A stretch of DNA of 34,047 nucleotides, taken from NCBI GenBank assembly GCA_020048435.1, contig JAIFMO010000190.1, positions 1 to 34,047 of the forward strand, read 5' to 3'. Source of the DNA: Sulfuritalea sp. (GTDB lineage Bacteria > Pseudomonadota > Gammaproteobacteria > Burkholderiales > Rhodocyclaceae). The translations under genes and the position numbers were made by a program. Shown here one piece after another: positions 31,407 to 34,047 of the stretch. Each line of letters starts with the position of its first letter. The first letter of the stretch is position 1. The notes beneath the pieces were generated by a model. That model had not been told where the DNA came from and made no database searches. It saw only the letters and a list, made by a program, of their open reading frames with translations.

Positions 31407-34047
31407 GGTCGGTCTTTCAAAAAAGTCGGCGCTAGCGGTACGGCAAGGGCCGGCCCTTGCCATGGTCGGTCGGCCCGCTGTCGCGCACAAGCCGGGCAGA
31501 GTTCGCGATCCAGAGGCGCGGTAATAGGCGATGACAGCGCAGTCGGCATGCCCACGGTCGTGCCCAGCCGGTGGCGGATGAAGTCGCGCTGGGCCGCGGT
31601 CTGCGTGCTGGCGCCGCACGAGTCGCAGACGAGCAGGGGGTGTTCGCACACCACCGTGCCGGTGATGACGGTACGCCGAACGCCCGCCGCATCCTCGACG
31701 TGGATGGCCCCCGTGGGACACACCTGGGCGCAGGCGCCGCAGCCGATGCAGAGGTCGGCCGGGCGGGTGAAATCGAGGTAGGCCAGGCGACCGGCCGCGG
31801 TTTCGGCCATGCGCAGCGCCTCGACGCCCATTTCACTGCACGCCAGCTGGCACAGGCCGCAGCCGATGCAAAGATCGCAGCGCAGGCAGCGGGCAGCTTC
31901 GTTGTAGGCCAGCGCATCCGACAAACCCTGCTCGATCTTGACATAGCTGCCGGCACGATCGATCACGTCGCGTTGCGGCATCTCGGCGCGGTGCAGGTAG
32001 CTGCGGTCATTGGGGCCAACGGCCAGGGGCGCGACAGCGTCGCGGCGCGCCGGCTTGCCGGTGGCGGCGTCCAGATCAACGCCGCTCAGCCAGGCGTCGA
32101 TGGCGGAGGCCGCGATCTTGCCGGAGCGGATGGCCTCGACGGCGGTACGCGGGCCGTGAGCGACATCGCCGCCGGCGAAGACGCCCGGTTGGCGCGTCAT
32201 CAGCGTCTTCGGATCGGTGACGATGAAGCCGCGCGTGACGTCCAGCCCGCTGCCTTCGATGCTGGCGAGGTCGGAGCCCTGGCCGACGGCGAGAATCACC
32301 TGGTCGCCAGCGAGGCGCAGGCGGCGATCGCCATCGAACTTGGGATTGAAACGGCCGCCGGCGGCCACGGGATCGAAGACGCGGTCGCAATGCTGGAACA
32401 CCACCTCGCCGTCTTCCTCGATGCGCAGCGGCCCCCAGCCCGCGTGCAGGATCACGCCCTCGGCCACGGCGGTTTCGATCTCGTGCGGGCTGGCCGGCAT
32501 TTCGCGGCGCTTTTCGAGACAGACCATGTCGACCTGCTTGGCGCCCTGGCGCAGGGCCGTCAGCGCCACGTCGATGGCGACATTACCGCCGCCAATGACG
32601 ACGACGCGCGGGCCGACCCGCACCCGCTCGCCACCACGCACCATGCGCAGAAAATCGATGCCGCCCAGCACATGGGGCTGATGCACGCCCTCGATGGGGA
32701 TGAAGCGCGACAGTTGCGTGCCGAGCGCCAGAAAAACCGCGTCATGCGCCTGCCGGAAACCATCGAGGCTGGCCACCTTGGCGCCGGTGTGAATCGGCAC
32801 CCCCAGCGCGGTGATCTGCGCCAGTTCGCGGTCAAGCAGTTCCGGCGGCAGGCGATAGGCAGGGATGCCATAGCGCAGCATGCCACCGGCCTGATCCTGC
32901 GCCTCGAAGATTTCGACGGCATGGCCGAGGACGCGCAGGTAATAAGCGGCGGCGAGGCCCGCGGGGCCGGAGCCAACGATACCAACGCGCTTGCCGCTGG
33001 GCGGCGCGAGTTCGGGCCGCGGATAGGCGCCCGTCGCCAGGCAATGCTCGGCCGCCAGCGCCTTCATTGGCCGGATGAAAACGGCGCCGTTACCACCGCC
33101 GCGCACGCAGGCCGACTCGCAGGGCGCCGGACAAACCAGGCCGCAAGTGAGCGGCAGCGGGTTGTCGCGGGTGATGACCGCGACGGCGCTGGCGTGATCG
33201 CGATGGCCGATGTGCGCCATGAAGCTGGGGATGTCGATATGGGCGGGGCAGGCCGCCTGGCAGGGCGCGACGGGGCGCGTCAGGCAGCGGTTTTCGGGGC
33301 AGCTGTTTTTGGAATTGTCCCGCTGCGCCACATGCGTCTGCCACTGCCCGCGGAAATGGCGCAGCGCGCTGCCCAGCGGCCAGGCGGCGGCGAGACCCTG
33401 CGTGGCCAGTTCCAGCGCCAGTCCGTCAAGCTCGATCAGATGTCGCGGCCGGCCACGGCCGACGGTGATCTCGGCCACCAGCCGGGCGGCGCGCGCCAGC
33501 AGTCCACGCACATCCGTAGGCGCGCCCTCGGCCAGTTGCCAATAGCGATAGAGGGCACGCCGGGTTTGCTCGACGAGACAAACGTCTTCGGCCAGTACCG
33601 ACAGGGTAGCCGGCGCCGGGGCGATGCCCAGCGCGCCCAGCGTCAGCGGCTGGCAGGCAACATCAGCCACGGACAGCGGCAGGAAGCCGCCCATGCCGTC
33701 GTCGAACGACAACACGGCATCGCGTCCCTCGGTATCACGTCCCTCGGCCGCGCGTATATCGGCAGCGCGACTGTCGACACCGCCCAGTTCGATGCCGCCA
33801 CCCCAGTCATATATCAACCGGCGCAGCATGCCGGAACGACGCAGTTCGATGAGCCCGCGATCAACCAGTCCGCGGCGCAGCGTTAGCAACGCGCCGTCGG
33901 CAATGGCGGCAGTGCCGTTCTCCGCCGGCCCTGCCTGCCCGCCGGCGAACAGCAGCGCGATGCGACACCAGGTCTCGGGCGTATGCACCAGTTGCCCGTC
34001 AGCGACCGGCGCCTCGCCGTGCGGCCCCGGCAGGCTGTCGCGCCGCA
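31403..34047 (-). CDS. Multidomain NuoF/GltD-like iron-sulfur flavoprotein, N-terminus cut by window edge
   Basis: At least 881 codons are open to the right edge. From N to C: a NuoF-like end part (34047 to about 33330), a cysteine-rich GltD-type Fe-S region (about 33290-33090), two dinucleotide folds with V-G-S-G-P-A-G-L-A-A (about 32970) and I-G-G-G-N-V-A-I-D (about 32590), two 4Fe-4S sets (C-D-L-C-I-G-C-G-L-C and D-L-C-I-G-C-G-A-C, about 31880-31700) and a C-D-S-C...C-P-A-C zinc-like pair. It should move electrons between NAD(P)H and ferredoxin-type carriers, possibly for a 2-oxoacid or aromatic-ring reduction system; the partner genes would lie beyond the edge. The NuoF-like part lacks the usual N3-cluster cysteines. 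The last nine or so residues (A-V-P-L-A-P-T-F-L) come from repeat copy D, and the stop overlaps the next start. Confidence 0.82.
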   Translation of the reverse strand, partial: RRDSLPGPHGEAPVADGQLVHTPETWCRIALLFAGGQAGPAENGTAAIADGALLTLRRGLVDRGLIELRRSGMLRRLIYDWGGGIELGGVDSRAADIRAAEGRDTEGRDAVLSFDDGMGGFLPLSVADVACQPLTLGALGIAPAPATLSVLAEDVCLVEQTRRALYRYWQLAEGAPTDVRGLLARAARLVAEITVGRGRPRHLIELDGLALELATQGLAAAWPLGSALRHFRGQWQTHVAQRDNSKNSCPENRCLTRPVAPCQAACPAHIDIPSFMAHIGHRDHASAVAVITRDNPLPLTCGLVCPAPCESACVRGGGNGAVFIRPMKALAAEHCLATGAYPRPELAPPSGKRVGIVGSGPAGLAAAYYLRVLGHAVEIFEAQDQAGGMLRYGIPAYRLPPELLDRELAQITALGVPIHTGAKVASLDGFRQAHDAVFLALGTQLSRFIPIEGVHQPHVLGGIDFLRMVRGGERVRVGPRVVVIGGGNVAIDVALTALRQGAKQVDMVCLEKRREMPASPHEIETAVAEGVILHAGWGPLRIEEDGEVVFQHCDRVFDPVAAGGRFNPKFDGDRRLRLAGDQVILAVGQGSDLASIEGSGLDVTRGFIVTDPKTLMTRQPGVFAGGDVAHGPRTAVEAIRSGKIAASAIDAWLSGVDLDAATGKPARRDAVAPLAVGPNDRSYLHRAEMPQRDVIDRAGSYVKIEQGLSDALAYNEAARCLRCDLCIGCGLCQLACSEMGVEALRMAETAAGRLAYLDFTRPADLCIGCGACAQVCPTGAIHVEDAAGVRRTVITGTVVCEHPLLVCDSCGASTQTAAQRDFIRHRLGTTVGMPTALSSPITAPLDRELCPACARQRADRPWQGPALAVPLAPTFLKDRP
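31420..31445 (+). repeat. Dispersed 26-bp repeat, copy D (inside a coding region)
   Basis: The copy is identical to A and C, with one extra A in the A-run. It lies 14 nt before the membrane-fusion protein start codon and within the 3' end of the flavoprotein frame, where the minus strand codes for V-P-L-A-P-T-F. Thus it occupies the junction between two translationally coupled genes. Confidence 0.9.
31442..31461. other. Perfect 20-bp palindrome next to repeat copy D
   Basis: GGCAAGGGCC is followed directly by its reverse complement GGCCCTTGCC. The end of the palindrome overlaps the last four bases of repeat copy D. Read on the minus strand, the hairpin would be followed by 17 nt and then a T6 tract, so it is terminator-like but with too long a spacer to be convincing. 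Confidence 0.5.

Noticed and set aside
31407-31721. Upstream extension of the membrane-fusion protein frame
   Set aside because: It overlaps the flavoprotein gene in another frame; the ATG at 31406 gives a proper lipoprotein signal.
31571-33886. Long plus-strand open frame (771 codons)
   Set aside because: It lies antisense to the flavoprotein, has a composition rich in A, D, G, H and R with no domain pattern, and arises from GC-rich codon structure on the other strand.

Overview
The window looks like chromosomal DNA of a betaproteobacterium, most likely of the order Rhodocyclales. The DNA is GC-rich. It carries a GTP-type PEP carboxykinase, a DUF2322 gene next to purB, a class II cytochrome c', an ampD-pilR-pilS-PP0621 block and a lysine/alanine-rich H1-like protein, a mix I associate with that group. 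The placement is inferred from gene content only.

Layout. 1-4950: a less GC-rich, accessory-looking stretch with the start of a nitroreductase, a HugZ-like flavin protein, a DUF3079 protein and a three-gene module of unknown function whose middle gene has lost its central part. 5045-8548: one large hybrid sensor kinase with a fused periplasmic binding domain. 8561-11953: copper handling on the minus strand (small membrane protein, copZ, copA, uspA). 12027-14256: cytochrome c', DUF2322 and purB, also minus. 14314-15209: a J-domain protein, then a candidate small RNA (promoter, hairpin, CU-rich stretch, terminator) and a damaged small secreted peptide. 15210-17403: DUF4139 and SDR genes, minus. 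17517-20657: pckG and an aminotransferase, plus, separated by a very strong terminator. 20617-22679: DUF302, H1-like protein and AmpD, minus. 22693-25882: pilR (broken), pilS and a PP0621 protein, minus. 26020-27086: a mini-ORF and an RlmN/Cfr-type radical SAM enzyme, plus. 27127-34047: an operon on the minus strand in which a large NuoF/GltD/ferredoxin-like flavoprotein (cut by the window edge), an RND membrane-fusion lipoprotein and an RND pump are joined by ATGA overlaps.

What stands out. (1) A 26-bp dispersed repeat occurs four times (12521, 19384, 27086, 31420), each time at or next to a gene 3' end; one copy now encodes the C-terminus of the flavoprotein. (2) PilR carries a deletion of roughly 77 nt that removes the sensor-I region of its AAA+ domain and shifts the frame, while PilS is intact. 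(3) The middle gene of the 1881-4771 module has an internal deletion that joins its two ends out of frame. (4) The NuoF-like part of the flavoprotein lacks the cysteines that bind the N3 cluster. (5) A previously unannotated small-RNA-like unit lies at 14834-14973. No tRNA, rRNA, CRISPR array, insertion sequence or phage gene was seen.
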